From Pseudomonas chlororaphis subsp. piscium (GTDB lineage Bacteria > Pseudomonadota > Gammaproteobacteria > Pseudomonadales > Pseudomonadaceae), in NCBI RefSeq assembly GCF_003850345.1, contig NZ_CP027707.1, forward strand, positions 3,348,001-3,412,000: a stretch of DNA of 64,000 nucleotides, given 5' to 3'. The notes below the pieces were generated by a model. That model was not told the origin of the DNA. It ran no database searches and worked only from the letters and a program-made list of their open reading frames with translations. Below, piece after piece: positions 53,666 through 62,942 of the stretch (its first letter is position 1; each line of letters starts with the position of its first letter). The position numbers and the translations under genes are program-made.

Positions 53666-53712
53666 AACACCGAAGCCAGAGTGTCGCGAAAGATGCTCTG
53701 GCTTCGGCGTTT
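53666..53712 (+). terminator. Intrinsic terminator of the EF-G gene
   Basis: CACCGAAGCCAGAG pairs with CTCTGGCTTCGGCG through a stem of about 13 bp with one mismatch and a 14-base loop; a TTTCT run follows. It ends the EF-G transcript. Confidence 0.85.
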
Positions 53713-53856
53713 CTGATCTCAGGCGATGCCAGGTAGAGAATTACGCCTCATTAATCTGAAAACACGACATCTGTATTGAGCAGCAAACCCGCTTGCTATA
53801 GAACGGCTTGGCGGTATTTGTTCACGCAGTTTCGAACTCACTCCAAGGTGTCGAAT

Positions 53857-54696
53857 ATGACAATAAAAACCAGCAAACCCTTGATCGCCCCCCTGCTCCT
53901 CTCCCTTCTTATGTTGCCCTGGACCCCCGCCTCTGCCGCAGAGGCGGCCAGCCCAGCTTCCAACCTGCTGACTGCAGCGGTTGCCTGGAAGCAGACCGCG
54001 GCGGAGTTCGATGCGCTTTACTATCAAGGCTTCAACATTGCCAGGATGCGTCTGGATCAAGCCCTGCAGGCCCACAAGGATGGCGATCGCCCCTTAGCCA
54101 TCATCAGCGATGTCGACGACACCGTGCTGGGCAGCAACAGCTACTGGGGCTACATGATCGACTCGGGGAAAGAGTTTTTCGATGACAGCGCCTGGGACAA
54201 GTGGGTTGCCGACAATGGCCCGGTCGCCACGCCCGGTGCATTGGAGTTCTTGAGTTACGCGCAGTCGAAGGGGGTCGAGGTGTTCTACGTCACCAGTCGT
54301 GACCAGGGCGAAAAAACCTTTGAGTACGCCCTGGCCAACTTGCGCAAGAACAAGCTGCCGTTTGCCGATGAAAAACACCTGACGGTCTATCGCGACAGCT
54401 CCAACAAGGAGCCTCGGCAAACGGAAATCGCCAAGGACTATGAGGTGGTGGTCATGCTGGGCGACAACCTCAATGACTTCAAACGCAAGTACTACGTCGC
54501 GGACGTCAAGCAACGCAACAGCCTGATGACTGAAGACAAAGAGCAGTTCGGACGCAAGTTCGTCCTCTTCCCGAACCCTACCGACGGGCACTGGCTCAAG
54601 GCGATTTTTGGTGACTCGGAGCCACCGGCCACCGCGGAAAATCGTGCCAAGTTCAAGGCGGCGGCCGAATCGACGGCTTGGCAGCCAAAGCAGTAG
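53857..54696 (+). CDS. HAD-family periplasmic acid phosphatase (class B/C, e(P4)-like)
   Basis: 279 residues from ATG 53857. A signal peptide (LLLSLLMLPWTPASAA) is followed by a HAD domain with IISDVDDTVLGSN (nucleophile Asp of DxDDT), FYVTSRD and VVMLGDNLNDFKRKY. The domain order and spacing match e(P4) acid phosphatases, but the lipobox Cys is absent, so it should be soluble in the periplasm. It removes phosphate from nucleotides or other monoesters. Other phosphate genes follow downstream, but no PHO box is visible here. Confidence 0.85.
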   Translation: MTIKTSKPLIAPLLLSLLMLPWTPASAAEAASPASNLLTAAVAWKQTAAEFDALYYQGFNIARMRLDQALQAHKDGDRPLAIISDVDDTVLGSNSYWGYMIDSGKEFFDDSAWDKWVADNGPVATPGALEFLSYAQSKGVEVFYVTSRDQGEKTFEYALANLRKNKLPFADEKHLTVYRDSSNKEPRQTEIAKDYEVVVMLGDNLNDFKRKYYVADVKQRNSLMTEDKEQFGRKFVLFPNPTDGHWLKAIFGDSEPPATAENRAKFKAAAESTAWQPKQ

Positions 54697-54760
54697 TCCG
54701 CGCCATCTGCCCTACCCTTACGGCTCGAAAACCGGCGCTTGCCATAATCTTCTGAAAGCC

Positions 54761-54810
54761 GCATATCCGCTCAAAATGATTGGCCTGATCATCACTTTGA
54801 GCGGATATGC
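54761..54810. terminator. Long inverted repeat between acid phosphatase and PEBP genes
   Basis: GCATATCCGCTCAAA (54761-54775) pairs perfectly with TTTGAGCGGATATGC (54796-54810), and ATGAT/ATCAT inside pairs as well. No T-run follows. It is a strong structure that may end transcription or protect the upstream RNA. Confidence 0.6.
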
Positions 54811-54876
54811 TATCTCCTGCGGTGCTGCGCTTGCCTAACATGCTCGCATCTTCCTCAACCCACAGTGAGATCGCCC

Positions 54877-55506
54877 ATGCAGCTCTTCAGTCAAAGTTTC
54901 CGTGAAGGTGAGCACATCCCTGGTGAATTCGCCTTCGCGATTGCCAACGCCACCTCGCATATCGAACTGTCGTCCAACAGGAACCCGCACCTGGCCTGGA
55001 ATGACGTCCCGACAGGCACCCAGTCATTGGTGCTGGTCTGTCACGATCCGGACGTTCCAAGCGATGCAAAGGATGTGAACCAGGAAGGCCGAGAAGTTCC
55101 CGCCGCCTTGCCGCGCGTGGACTTTTTCCATTGGCTGCTGCTGGATATCCCCGCCGGTGTGACAGAGATTGCCGCGGGTTCGCAGTCGAGCGCGGTGACC
55201 GCCCATGGCAAGCCCGGGCCCGATGCTCCCGGAGGCTTGCGCCACGGCATCAACGATTACACTGGCTGGTTTGCCGGCGATGCGCAGATGCAAGGCACCT
55301 ACTTTGGCTATGATGGCCCCTGCCCGCCCTGGAACGACGCCCTGGTACACCGCTATATCTTCACCCTCTACGCGCTGGCCGCCCCCAGGCTCGAGGTGCG
55401 TGGAGAACTCAGCGGGGTGAACCTGCTCCAGGCGTTGAAGGCAGCCAAGGTGTTGGCACAGGCGAGCCTGAGCGGACGCTACACCTTGAACCCTGACGCT
55501 GCATAA
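54877..55506 (+). CDS. PEBP / YbhB-YbcL family protein
   Basis: 209 residues from ATG 54877 (MQLFSQSF). The ligand pocket motifs are present: HLAWNDVPTGTQSLVLVCHDPDVP and RVDFFHWLLLDIPAGVTE, then YDGPCPPWNDALVHRYIFTLYAL. These proteins bind anionic head groups. The biochemical role in bacteria is unclear. It has no signal peptide. Confidence 0.9.
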   Translation: MQLFSQSFREGEHIPGEFAFAIANATSHIELSSNRNPHLAWNDVPTGTQSLVLVCHDPDVPSDAKDVNQEGREVPAALPRVDFFHWLLLDIPAGVTEIAAGSQSSAVTAHGKPGPDAPGGLRHGINDYTGWFAGDAQMQGTYFGYDGPCPPWNDALVHRYIFTLYALAAPRLEVRGELSGVNLLQALKAAKVLAQASLSGRYTLNPDAA

Positions 55507-55630
55507 ACCCTGCCCTGTCGAGAGTAACCTGAACATCGCCACCCTGAAGCCGCCGACTGCTGCTCTCGACCTGCCGGAGGGCGCTAGCCTTTGGCAACTG
55601 CCATCCGCTTCTCCGATCCTGCGCCGGGGT

Positions 55631-56398
55631 TTGTGCAGCCTTGCCCAACCTTGCCTGCGCCGCACGCAACACACCCCCAACTTCTTTTTCCAGGATGCGA
55701 CCTTGCTGCTGATCGCGTCAGGCAAGCTGGAAATGAACAGCCCGACCCGTGAAATCTCAATCGCGGACAGTGCCTCGCTGCTGCTGGTGGAACCCGGCAC
55801 CTGGGCCAATCTGCACAAGACGCCGGCAGGCCCGGAGAAACGCTTCCGCTCGGTGTTCCTGACCTTCAGTCCCGAACTGCTGGAACGCTTCCATCGAGAC
55901 CGGCAATCCGCTGACCAGCAGGGCCTTGAGTCTGTACGGCACACGCCATTGGATGGGGAACTCAAGTCGAGCTTGCAGCAGCTGTGCGCCAGCGTGTCGT
56001 CGGCGGCTATCAGCGACGAGCGCTTGCGCTACCGGCTGCTGGACCTGCTCGCCGCGCTGGCGGAACGCGGCGTGGGTTATGGCCGCCATCAACCGCCGGG
56101 AACCGCGGGCCGGGTGCGGCTATTGCTCAGCGAATCCCCCGCCCATCCATGGACCGCCCGAGAAACCGGCCGCGCCCTGGCCATGAGCGAAGCCACGCTG
56201 CGCAGGCGCCTGGCCCAGGAGCAGGTGCGTTTCGATGAACTGCTGATCGACGTCAGGATGCACCACGGCCTGATGCTTCTGCAAAGCACCGACTGGACCA
56301 TCAGCCGCATCGCCGAAGCCTGCGGCTACCTCTCGCGGGCGCGTTTCGCCGAGCGCTTCCAGAAGCGCTTCGGGTATCTGCCTTCCGCCGTCAGATAA
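55631..56398 (+). CDS. AraC-family transcriptional regulator
   Basis: At least 255 residues. The coordinates begin at a TTG; the same frame stays open upstream to a CTG at about 55529 (reading NIATLKPPTAALDLPEG...), and there is no ATG, so the true start is uncertain and is probably upstream. The N-terminal part is a cupin-like sensor. The C-terminal part holds two HTHs: WTARETGRALAMSEATLRRRLAQEQVRFDELL and TISRIAEACGYLSRARFAERFQKRFGYLPS. It reads toward the phoD gene. The target is unknown. Confidence 0.85.
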   Translation: MCSLAQPCLRRTQHTPNFFFQDATLLLIASGKLEMNSPTREISIADSASLLLVEPGTWANLHKTPAGPEKRFRSVFLTFSPELLERFHRDRQSADQQGLESVRHTPLDGELKSSLQQLCASVSSAAISDERLRYRLLDLLAALAERGVGYGRHQPPGTAGRVRLLLSESPAHPWTARETGRALAMSEATLRRRLAQEQVRFDELLIDVRMHHGLMLLQSTDWTISRIAEACGYLSRARFAERFQKRFGYLPSAVR

Positions 56399-56441
56399 GT
56401 TCGGATCGATGCTGCGCCCCTGCTCCTGTCGCCTGGACTGA

Positions 56442-58019
56442 CTAGACCTCAATCGCCCCCGCCCGCCCCGACTCCACCACAAAGGACTTGAGGGTCGAGA
56501 CGCTGGCATGCGGATCCCGGGGATCGGAAATGATCCGCAAGTGCGTCAGCATCTTCCGCTCCTCCAGCTCCACCGCCACATATCCCCGCCAGCGGTTCTC
56601 GAAAAACCTTACATGGGGATTGAGGGGCAGGATGGCGTTGAACGACTGGCCGTCGGACGTGACCGAGGTGCCGACGAATTCGCTGGCGACGATCCGCGAG
56701 TCAGGGTCATGGGCCCGCGCATGCAGGTCCGTGACCCAGAACGAATGAATATCGCCGCCCCAGAACACCGGGTTACTGGCTCGCCGGCGCTCGATGGAGG
56801 CCAGCACGCGCTCGCGAGTCGCCCTGTAACCGTCCCAACCGTCGGTCCAGGACCCCAGCGCCTGGCTCGCCGGGACGTGCTGGAGCAGCGGCGCCACCAG
56901 CAGGTCCTGGGCGATCACATTCCATTGCGCCCGGGACTGGGCCAGGCCCTGGTCCAGCCAGGCTTCCTGCTCCCAGCCCAGCATGGTGCGCCTGGGGTTG
57001 CGTAAATCCAGGCAACTGTCTTCGGCGATATGCCCCTGATGGCTGCCATTGGGGGCAATGCAGGGTTGCTCGGAGCGGTACTGCCGGCCGTCCAGCACAT
57101 GGAAGCGGGCCAGCCGGCCGAAGTCCAGGCGCCGGTAAATACGCATGTCCGCGCCCTTGGGCAGGCTGCGGGCGCGCAGTGGCATGTGCTCATAAAAAGC
57201 CTGATACGCCGCCGCCCGCCGCTTGAGGAACGCGGCTACCGGAGTCCCCGGATCCTGGGACCAGCGATTGGCGTAGTCGTTTTGCACTTCGTGATCGTCC
57301 CAGGTCGCCACGCTGGGCGCGCTGGCGTGGAGCATCTGCAAGTCGGGATCGGTCTTGTACTGGGCATAGCGGTTGCGATAACCCGCCAGGTCCAGCGCCT
57401 CGTCACTGCCGTGGGGGCGAATGATCTTGCCGGAGTCGGGCGCATAGGATTTTTCGTAAATGTAATCGCCGAGGAAGAACACCAGGTCGGGCTGTTCCGC
57501 GGCCAAGTGCCGGTAGGCACTGAAGTAGCCGCGCTCCCAGTGAGAACAGGAGACAAAACCCAGCCGTGCCGACGCCATCGCGTGCAGCGGCGGAGCCGTG
57601 CGCGACTGCCCTGTCGGACTCTGCGCCCCGAGGCTTTCAAACTGGTACCAATAGGGCCGCCCCGCCTCCAACCCCGCGACCTCGACGTGGACGGAATGGG
57701 CGAAACGCTCAGTGGCCGTGACCACGCCTTGTTTCACGATCCGCCTCATCGCCGCATCACTGGCCACCCGCCAGCGCACCGGTACCGCGCGGCTCAAGCC
57801 GCCACGACCATCGGCAGCGTTGAACAGTGGCGCCAAACGGGTCCAGATGACAAAACCATCCGGCAGCGGATCGCCCGAGGCCACGCCCAGGGTGAAGGGG
57901 TAGTCGATGCCGGCACTGCGGGCGAAGGGGCTGAGGATCGAAAAAGCCGTCGCCACCGCCAGGCCCGACAGCACTCGGCGACGGTCCAGATCCACCGGCT
58001 TGCGGATATCCTCGCTCAT
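56442..58019 (-). CDS. phoD: Alkaline phosphatase D
   Basis: 525 residues from MSEDIRKP at 58019. A twin-arginine signal, DRRRVLSGLAVATAF, sends it folded to the periplasm. The metallophosphoesterase core has LGFVSCSHWERGYFSAYRHLA, LVFFLGDYIYE, VATWDDHEVQNDYANRW and GGDIHSFW, with the Cys, Asp, Asn and His metal ligands of PhoD. It hydrolyses phosphate diesters and monoesters. The start overlaps the GNAT gene as ATGA, so the two form one operon behind the PHO box at 58615-58632. Confidence 0.93.
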   Translation of the reverse strand: MSEDIRKPVDLDRRRVLSGLAVATAFSILSPFARSAGIDYPFTLGVASGDPLPDGFVIWTRLAPLFNAADGRGGLSRAVPVRWRVASDAAMRRIVKQGVVTATERFAHSVHVEVAGLEAGRPYWYQFESLGAQSPTGQSRTAPPLHAMASARLGFVSCSHWERGYFSAYRHLAAEQPDLVFFLGDYIYEKSYAPDSGKIIRPHGSDEALDLAGYRNRYAQYKTDPDLQMLHASAPSVATWDDHEVQNDYANRWSQDPGTPVAAFLKRRAAAYQAFYEHMPLRARSLPKGADMRIYRRLDFGRLARFHVLDGRQYRSEQPCIAPNGSHQGHIAEDSCLDLRNPRRTMLGWEQEAWLDQGLAQSRAQWNVIAQDLLVAPLLQHVPASQALGSWTDGWDGYRATRERVLASIERRRASNPVFWGGDIHSFWVTDLHARAHDPDSRIVASEFVGTSVTSDGQSFNAILPLNPHVRFFENRWRGYVAVELEERKMLTHLRIISDPRDPHASVSTLKSFVVESGRAGAIEV

Positions 58020-58570
58020 GACACGGGCTGCCAATCGGCACGCAACAGCCCGTACAGCAACATGTCCTCATGAATCCCGTTCTTGAGGAAGGCACCTTTC
58101 ATGCACCCTTCGTAACCCAGGCCGATTTTTTCCATCACCCGGGCCGAGCCTTTGTTACGGGCGAAACACTGACTGCCGACGCGATGCAGTGCCAGTTCGG
58201 TAAAGCCGAACGCCATGATTGCGCCGGCCGCTTCGGCGGCGTAGCCCTGGTTGCGGCGGTGAGCGGCGGTCCAACCGCCCAGGTGACCGCTGCGATGAGC
58301 TGCGGACAACCTGAGGCTGATCACGCCGATCAATTCGTCGCTCTCGCGCAGATGAACGCCCAGCGCCAGGGATTGCCCGGAACGGAAATTCTCCTCCTGG
58401 CCATCGATAAAAGTCAGCGCCGTTTCCAGGGTGTAAGGCGACGGAATCGCGGCCGTGTTGTCAGCGATCTCCGGCCCGTTGGCCAGTTCGAACAGTGTCT
58501 CGGCCTGGTGCTTTTGCAGTGCTTTCAGCGCCAGTCGCGGGGTCGATAAAGAAGGAAGTGCAGCGCTCAT
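58016..58570 (-). CDS. GNAT acetyltransferase (RimJ/RimL type)
   Basis: 184 residues. RLALKALQKHQAETLFELANGPEI is the usual start and GGWTAAHRRNQGYAAEAAGAIMAFGF the acetyl-CoA binding segment. It belongs to the ribosomal-protein or small-molecule acetyltransferase group. It is the first gene of the phoD operon and lies 45 bp from a PHO box, so it is probably made under phosphate limitation. The substrate is unknown. Confidence 0.88.
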   Translation of the reverse strand: MSAALPSLSTPRLALKALQKHQAETLFELANGPEIADNTAAIPSPYTLETALTFIDGQEENFRSGQSLALGVHLRESDELIGVISLRLSAAHRSGHLGGWTAAHRRNQGYAAEAAGAIMAFGFTELALHRVGSQCFARNKGSARVMEKIGLGYEGCMKGAFLKNGIHEDMLLYGLLRADWQPVS

Positions 58571-58614
58571 GTCGGGGGGCTCGCCGGGTAAATTCGCAAA
58601 AGTGCGCCCCCGTC

Positions 58615-58632
58615 ATGTCAGTTTCATGACAG
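58615..58632 (-). promoter_or_regulatory. PHO box for the GNAT-phoD operon
   Basis: Read on the minus strand it is CTGTCATGAAACTGACAT, i.e. CTGTCAT-N4-CTGACAT, matching the PHO box CTGTCATNNNNCTGTCAT at 13 of 14 specified positions. It lies 45 bp upstream of the GNAT start, the right place for PhoB to replace a -35 element. The same intergenic region also serves the divergent ExbD-TonB operon, for which only a weak match (CGGTCAT-N4-, about 58709) can be seen. Confidence 0.75.
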
Positions 58633-58757
58633 TCAAAAAAGACTGCCAGATCTTCTGCGGGCCCCGTCCTAGACACCTAAAAGCTTAAATTAAAGTTAAC
58701 CATTCGGTCATTTTCCGTTGCTAGCGTGTCGCCCCTAATCAACGACGGGGTAACGGA

Positions 58758-59165
58758 ATGAGAACCTGGGACGAACCGAAAAAACGCAAGGCGCACATCG
58801 AACTGATCCCGATGATCGACGTGATGATGTTCCTTCTGGTGTTTTTCGTACTGGTGAGCCTGAACGTGATTCCGGCACTGGGCATGAAGACCCAATTGCC
58901 CAGCGCCAGCAGTTCGCAACAGCTCAAGCCGCAGAACAAGTTCATCCTCACCCTGGGCCTGGAAGGCCAGCTGCAGCTCGATGGCAAGGACCTCAGCGTC
59001 GAAGCCCTGGTGCCGGCGCTCAAGGCCGCGCAAAAGCCTGACAGCAAGTCGACCATCATCGTCAACAGCGACAAGGGCGTGGAAGTGTCGCGCCTGGTCG
59101 AGGTCATGGACACCCTGCGCCTGGGTGGCTTTACCTCGGTCTCTATCGCCACGCGTAAGTCCTGA
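58758..59165 (+). CDS. exbD: ExbD/TolR-family proton channel subunit
   Basis: 135 residues. A short cytoplasmic start is followed by a single membrane helix with the functional Asp in ELIPMIDVMMFLLVFFVLVS and a periplasmic domain (FILTLGLEGQLQLDGKDLS). With ExbB it uses the proton gradient to energise TonB. It is the first gene of the operon: exbD, tonB, receptor, exbB. This order is unlike the usual exbB-exbD-tonB. Confidence 0.92.
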   Translation: MRTWDEPKKRKAHIELIPMIDVMMFLLVFFVLVSLNVIPALGMKTQLPSASSSQQLKPQNKFILTLGLEGQLQLDGKDLSVEALVPALKAAQKPDSKSTIIVNSDKGVEVSRLVEVMDTLRLGGFTSVSIATRKS

Positions 59166-59167
59166 TC

Positions 59168-59899
59168 ATGTACGCCCTGTTTCGTGCGCGTCAGCTGCTG
59201 GGCAGCGTCCCGGCCCTGATCGCCCTGGTGCTGATTGCACTGGGTATCCAGTCGCAAACCCTGAAAGTGCAGCCGGTGTATGACGAGTCGGCGGTCGAAA
59301 TCGCCCTGGTCGAACCAGAGCCGCAAGTGCTGCCTGAGCCCGTGGTGGAACAGGAACCACCACCGCCGGTCATCGAAGACCAGGAAGCCGAGCCGGCCCC
59401 TCCGCCGCCGCCACCCAAGCCACAGCCACAGCCGAAACCTGAACCCAAGCCAAAACCGCAGCCCAAGCCAACCCCCGTGGCTGCCAAGGCAACGCCGACA
59501 CCCACGCCGCCGGTCGCCGCCAAGCCCGTGCAGCCCGCCGTCGCCCCGACCCCGGCACCACCCGCCCCGCCACCGGCGCCGAAAGTCGACGGCCAGGCCC
59601 TGGAAGGCGGCTATCTCAAAGGTCTGCGCAACGAGCTGGACACCTACAAGCAGTACCCCACTGGACGCCAGGCTTCCCTCGAACGCCCCAGCGGCGAGGT
59701 GGTGGTCTGGTTGCTGGTGGATCGCCAGGGCCGCGTCCTCGACTCCGGGATCCAGACCCAGGCCTCGAGCATGCTGCTGAACCGGGCCGCCACCAACAGC
59801 CTGCGCCGGATCAAGCAGGTCAAGCCGTTCCCCGAGCAAGCCTTCGGTGGACGCAACGAGCAACGTTTCACCGCCACCTTCAACTACAGCGTGCAATAA
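59168..59899 (+). CDS. tonB: TonB-family energy transducer
   Basis: 243 residues. An N-terminal membrane segment (LLGSVPALIALVLIALGI) is followed by a Pro-Glu/Pro-Lys spacer of about 100 residues (EPEPQVLPEPVVEQEPPPP and PKPQPQPKPEPKPKP) that spans the periplasm, and a C-terminal TonB domain (YPTGRQASLERPSGEVVVWLLVD...). It contacts the receptor encoded 24 bp downstream. Having its own TonB suggests a dedicated system for this receptor. Confidence 0.93.
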   Translation: MYALFRARQLLGSVPALIALVLIALGIQSQTLKVQPVYDESAVEIALVEPEPQVLPEPVVEQEPPPPVIEDQEAEPAPPPPPPKPQPQPKPEPKPKPQPKPTPVAAKATPTPTPPVAAKPVQPAVAPTPAPPAPPPAPKVDGQALEGGYLKGLRNELDTYKQYPTGRQASLERPSGEVVVWLLVDRQGRVLDSGIQTQASSMLLNRAATNSLRRIKQVKPFPEQAFGGRNEQRFTATFNYSVQ

Positions 59900-59923
59900 G
59901 CACCCAACAGCAGGACGACAGTG

Positions 59924-62203
59924 ATGAAGTTCACCCGGATTCATCTGGCACTCGTTGCCGCGAGCATGGGCCATGGGATCGCCATGGCAGACACCAGCGA
60001 CAGCGACGTCGGCACCATTGGTGTGCAAGGCAAGGCCACGGCGGGCGGTGGCTACATGGTCCAGGAGGAGAGCATCAAGGCGCGCTCCACGGTGACCAAG
60101 GAGGCACTGGACAAACAGACCGCCACCGGCAACGCCGTCGACAAGCTCAAATACACCCCGGGCCTGAACATCTCCAGCGAAGATGCCACCGGGCTTTCGG
60201 GTTTCCGCTTCACCATGCGCGGGCTCAACTCCGACCAGGTGGGGATGTCGGTGGACGGCATGCCGATCAACGACTCCGGCAACTACGCGCTGTACTCCAA
60301 CCTGCTGGGCGACCCGGAAAACATCGAGCAGATCTTTGTCACCCAGGGCGCGGCCGAAGCCGATGGCCCGCACATCGGCTCCAGTGGCGGCAACATCGGT
60401 ATCGTGACCATCCGCCCGACCAAGGAAACCGGTGCCTTCGTCAAACAGGTGGCGGGCAGCAACGGCACCTTCAAGACCTTCGCCCGGCTCAATACCGGCG
60501 AAGTCAACGGCCTGAGCAACTGGCTCTCGCTGTCCCACACCGAAGGCGAGAAATGGCGCGGCGACGGTGCGGTGCGGGCGGACAAGGTGGAATGGAACAG
60601 CTTCTTCGACATGGGCGGCGGCAACACGGCCAACCTGATCCTCAAGTACCACGAGCAGGACAACAACAGCTACAGCCAGCTGACCAAGACCCAGTTCCAG
60701 CAGAACGGTCGCAAGTACGACCCCTACCCTTCGACGCCGGCCCTGGGCAGCAACGGCAAGGTCAGCAGCTACTACGCCCTGGCGCAGAACCCGTTCCAGA
60801 CCTTTACTGCGGTGCTCAACAGCCAATTCAAGCTGGCCGACAACCTGGCCCTGTCGGTCATCCCGTATTACTACTGGGGCAATGGCAGCGGCGTGGGCGC
60901 CTCCAGCTATGCACTGAACAGCGGTTCGAACCGGGGCGGCGTGTTCGACCTCAGTAACCTGCAGACCGCCGCCCAGTACAACGCCGACGGTTCCTCCACC
61001 AGCGGCGTCTACTACCGCCCTTCGCGAACCCAGACCTGGCGCCCGGGCATCACCACCAAGCTGAACTGGGACCTGGGCGATCACAGCCTGCAATTTGGCT
61101 ACTGGTATGAGCGCGCGCGCCAGAGCCAGACCCAGCCGTTCATTGCGCTCAAGAGCAGTGGCAAGCCGGAAAGCACCTGGCCGGATTCGGATAACGTGGT
61201 GGACGCCAATGGCAACAAGGTCCAGGGCCGCGACCGCTTCACCATTACCCCGGCGCAGAAAGTCTGGGCCCAGGACACCTGGTATTTCGCCCCGGACTGG
61301 ACCCTGGTGGCCGGCCTCGCCTACATGAACGTCAAGCGCGACGGCACCAACCACGGCAGCCTCACCGAACAGCCGGAGAAGCGTAACCAGACCTATAACA
61401 AGTTGCTGCCCAACGTCGGCCTGAAATACCAGCTCGACGAGCGCGACCAGCTGTTCTACAGCCTGTCGCGCAACATGCGCATCCCACAGAACTACGTGCT
61501 CTACGACCAGGGTGTCGGCTCCATCGATTCCAAGCCGGAAACCAGCTGGAACCACGAGCTGGGCTGGCGCTATACCGGCGACGACATGACCCTGGCCGCC
61601 ACCCTGTTCTACATGCAGTTCAAGGACCGCCAGGTTTCATCCCGTGACATCAACGGCGACTTCGCCGACATCAACGCCGGTTCCGTCGACAACAGCGGCC
61701 TGGAACTGGAATGGAGCGGCCTGCTGCCCCACCACTTCAACTACTACACCTCCTACACCTACACCCGCGCCGAGCAACAGGACGACCTGACCGTCTACAA
61801 CGCCGGCAAGGCCATCGTCCTGCCCACCAGCGGCAAGCAGTTCGCCAACGTGCCGAAGAACATGCTGGCGGCCAACATCGGCTACGACGACGGGCGCTTC
61901 TACGGCACCTTCGGCGGCAAGTACACCAGCAAGCTGTATGGCGACCTGACCAACGACGAAGCCATTTCCGGCCGCACCGTGTTCAACCTCGGTGCCGGCA
62001 TCTACCTGCCGGTGGACAAGAAAGTGGTCAAGGACGCGACCCTGCGCCTGAACGTCGACAACCTGTTCGACAAGAAGTACCTGGACGGCGTGTACACCAC
62101 CAAGACCAACGCCGCGACCTACGGCGGTTTTCGTGACGGCGACCCGGCCTACATCGTGGGCCTGGAACGCACCGTGACCGTCTCCCTGGAAGCGAATTTC
62201 TGA
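59924..62203 (+). CDS. TonB-dependent outer-membrane receptor
   Basis: 759 residues from ATG 59924 (GTG at 59921 is adjacent). A signal peptide ends near GIAMA-DTSDSD. The plug domain has GNAVDKLKYTPGLNISSEDATG, FRFTMRGLNSDQVGMSVDGMPIND and GPHIGSSGGNIGIVTIRPTKE. The 22-strand barrel ends with the aromatic residue of VTVSLEANF. A TonB box is not obvious but lies in the segment before the plug. The ligand is unknown. The linked phospholipase D and phosphatase genes suggest a phosphorus- or lipid-derived compound rather than iron. Confidence 0.93.
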   Translation: MKFTRIHLALVAASMGHGIAMADTSDSDVGTIGVQGKATAGGGYMVQEESIKARSTVTKEALDKQTATGNAVDKLKYTPGLNISSEDATGLSGFRFTMRGLNSDQVGMSVDGMPINDSGNYALYSNLLGDPENIEQIFVTQGAAEADGPHIGSSGGNIGIVTIRPTKETGAFVKQVAGSNGTFKTFARLNTGEVNGLSNWLSLSHTEGEKWRGDGAVRADKVEWNSFFDMGGGNTANLILKYHEQDNNSYSQLTKTQFQQNGRKYDPYPSTPALGSNGKVSSYYALAQNPFQTFTAVLNSQFKLADNLALSVIPYYYWGNGSGVGASSYALNSGSNRGGVFDLSNLQTAAQYNADGSSTSGVYYRPSRTQTWRPGITTKLNWDLGDHSLQFGYWYERARQSQTQPFIALKSSGKPESTWPDSDNVVDANGNKVQGRDRFTITPAQKVWAQDTWYFAPDWTLVAGLAYMNVKRDGTNHGSLTEQPEKRNQTYNKLLPNVGLKYQLDERDQLFYSLSRNMRIPQNYVLYDQGVGSIDSKPETSWNHELGWRYTGDDMTLAATLFYMQFKDRQVSSRDINGDFADINAGSVDNSGLELEWSGLLPHHFNYYTSYTYTRAEQQDDLTVYNAGKAIVLPTSGKQFANVPKNMLAANIGYDDGRFYGTFGGKYTSKLYGDLTNDEAISGRTVFNLGAGIYLPVDKKVVKDATLRLNVDNLFDKKYLDGVYTTKTNAATYGGFRDGDPAYIVGLERTVTVSLEANF

Positions 62204-62242
62204 TCGTCATCCGCTATTTATCGAAGAATGAGGTAAAGCATC

Positions 62243-62890
62243 ATGGACATGAACCTGCTTCACGACATCACCTTCTATGTGATGTATGCCGCGGTGGCCA
62301 TCGCGATCTTCATCGCCATCGAGCGCGGTCTCTACTTCGCCTATGTACGGCGCCAGGCCAGGTCGTTGATGGAGGCCCTGGGCAGTCACGTGCACAGCGA
62401 GCGGGATCTGCCGCAAGACGCCACCCGCCGCGACAGCCTGCCCTTGAGCATGGTCCTGCCGGTCCTGGCGCAAAAGGCTGCCCACGGCTCGCGCAAGGAC
62501 CTGGACGATGTGATCGAGAGCCAATACCTGTCGACCCGCGCCCCGCTGGCCCGCAGCCTGTGGATCATTGAAACCATCACCACCGCCGCCCCTTTGCTAG
62601 GCTTGCTGGGGACCATCCTGGGGATCATCGATACCTTCAAGGCCCTGGCCAGTGCCGGTGTGTCCGACCCGGGCCAGATTTCCGGCGGTATCGGCACGGC
62701 GTTGTTCGCCACCGGGCTGGGGATCGCCATCGCCCTGTTCTGCGTGGTGTTCCATAACTTTTTCCAGGACAGCCTGGAGCGCATCAACGATCAACTGAAG
62801 ATGCTGCTGATCCGCGCGGCCACCGGCGCCCGGGTGCAGGATGAGGTGCCACACCGGGCACCGACCCCGTTGCACAGCCGTACCGCGTGA
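62243..62890 (+). CDS. exbB: ExbB/TolQ-family proton channel subunit
   Basis: 215 residues with three membrane segments: the first in DITFYVMYAAVAIAIFIAIERG, the others in ETITTAAPLLGLLGTILGIIDTF and GGIGTALFATGLGIAIALFCVVFHNFF. The Thr/Gly-rich second and third helices match the MotA/TolQ/ExbB channel. It assembles with ExbD around TonB. A terminator follows it. Confidence 0.93.
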   Translation: MDMNLLHDITFYVMYAAVAIAIFIAIERGLYFAYVRRQARSLMEALGSHVHSERDLPQDATRRDSLPLSMVLPVLAQKAAHGSRKDLDDVIESQYLSTRAPLARSLWIIETITTAAPLLGLLGTILGIIDTFKALASAGVSDPGQISGGIGTALFATGLGIAIALFCVVFHNFFQDSLERINDQLKMLLIRAATGARVQDEVPHRAPTPLHSRTA

Positions 62891-62898
62891 CTCCCGGG

Positions 62899-62928
62899 GC
62901 GGGCGCAGGGGGCGCCCGCCTTTCTTTT
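62899..62928 (+). terminator. Intrinsic terminator after exbB
   Basis: GGCGGGCGC pairs perfectly with GCGCCCGCC around a 4-base loop and is followed by TTTCTTTT. It lies just before the phospholipase start, so it either lowers expression of that gene from the upstream promoter or separates the transcripts. Confidence 0.75.
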
Positions 62929-62942
62929 ATATGAGGACGCCT

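Noticed and set aside
58739..61555. A 938-codon open frame on the minus strand opposite ExbD, TonB and the receptor
   Set aside because: It is a shadow of GC-rich coding sequence on the plus strand, and the plus-strand genes have clear domains and sites.
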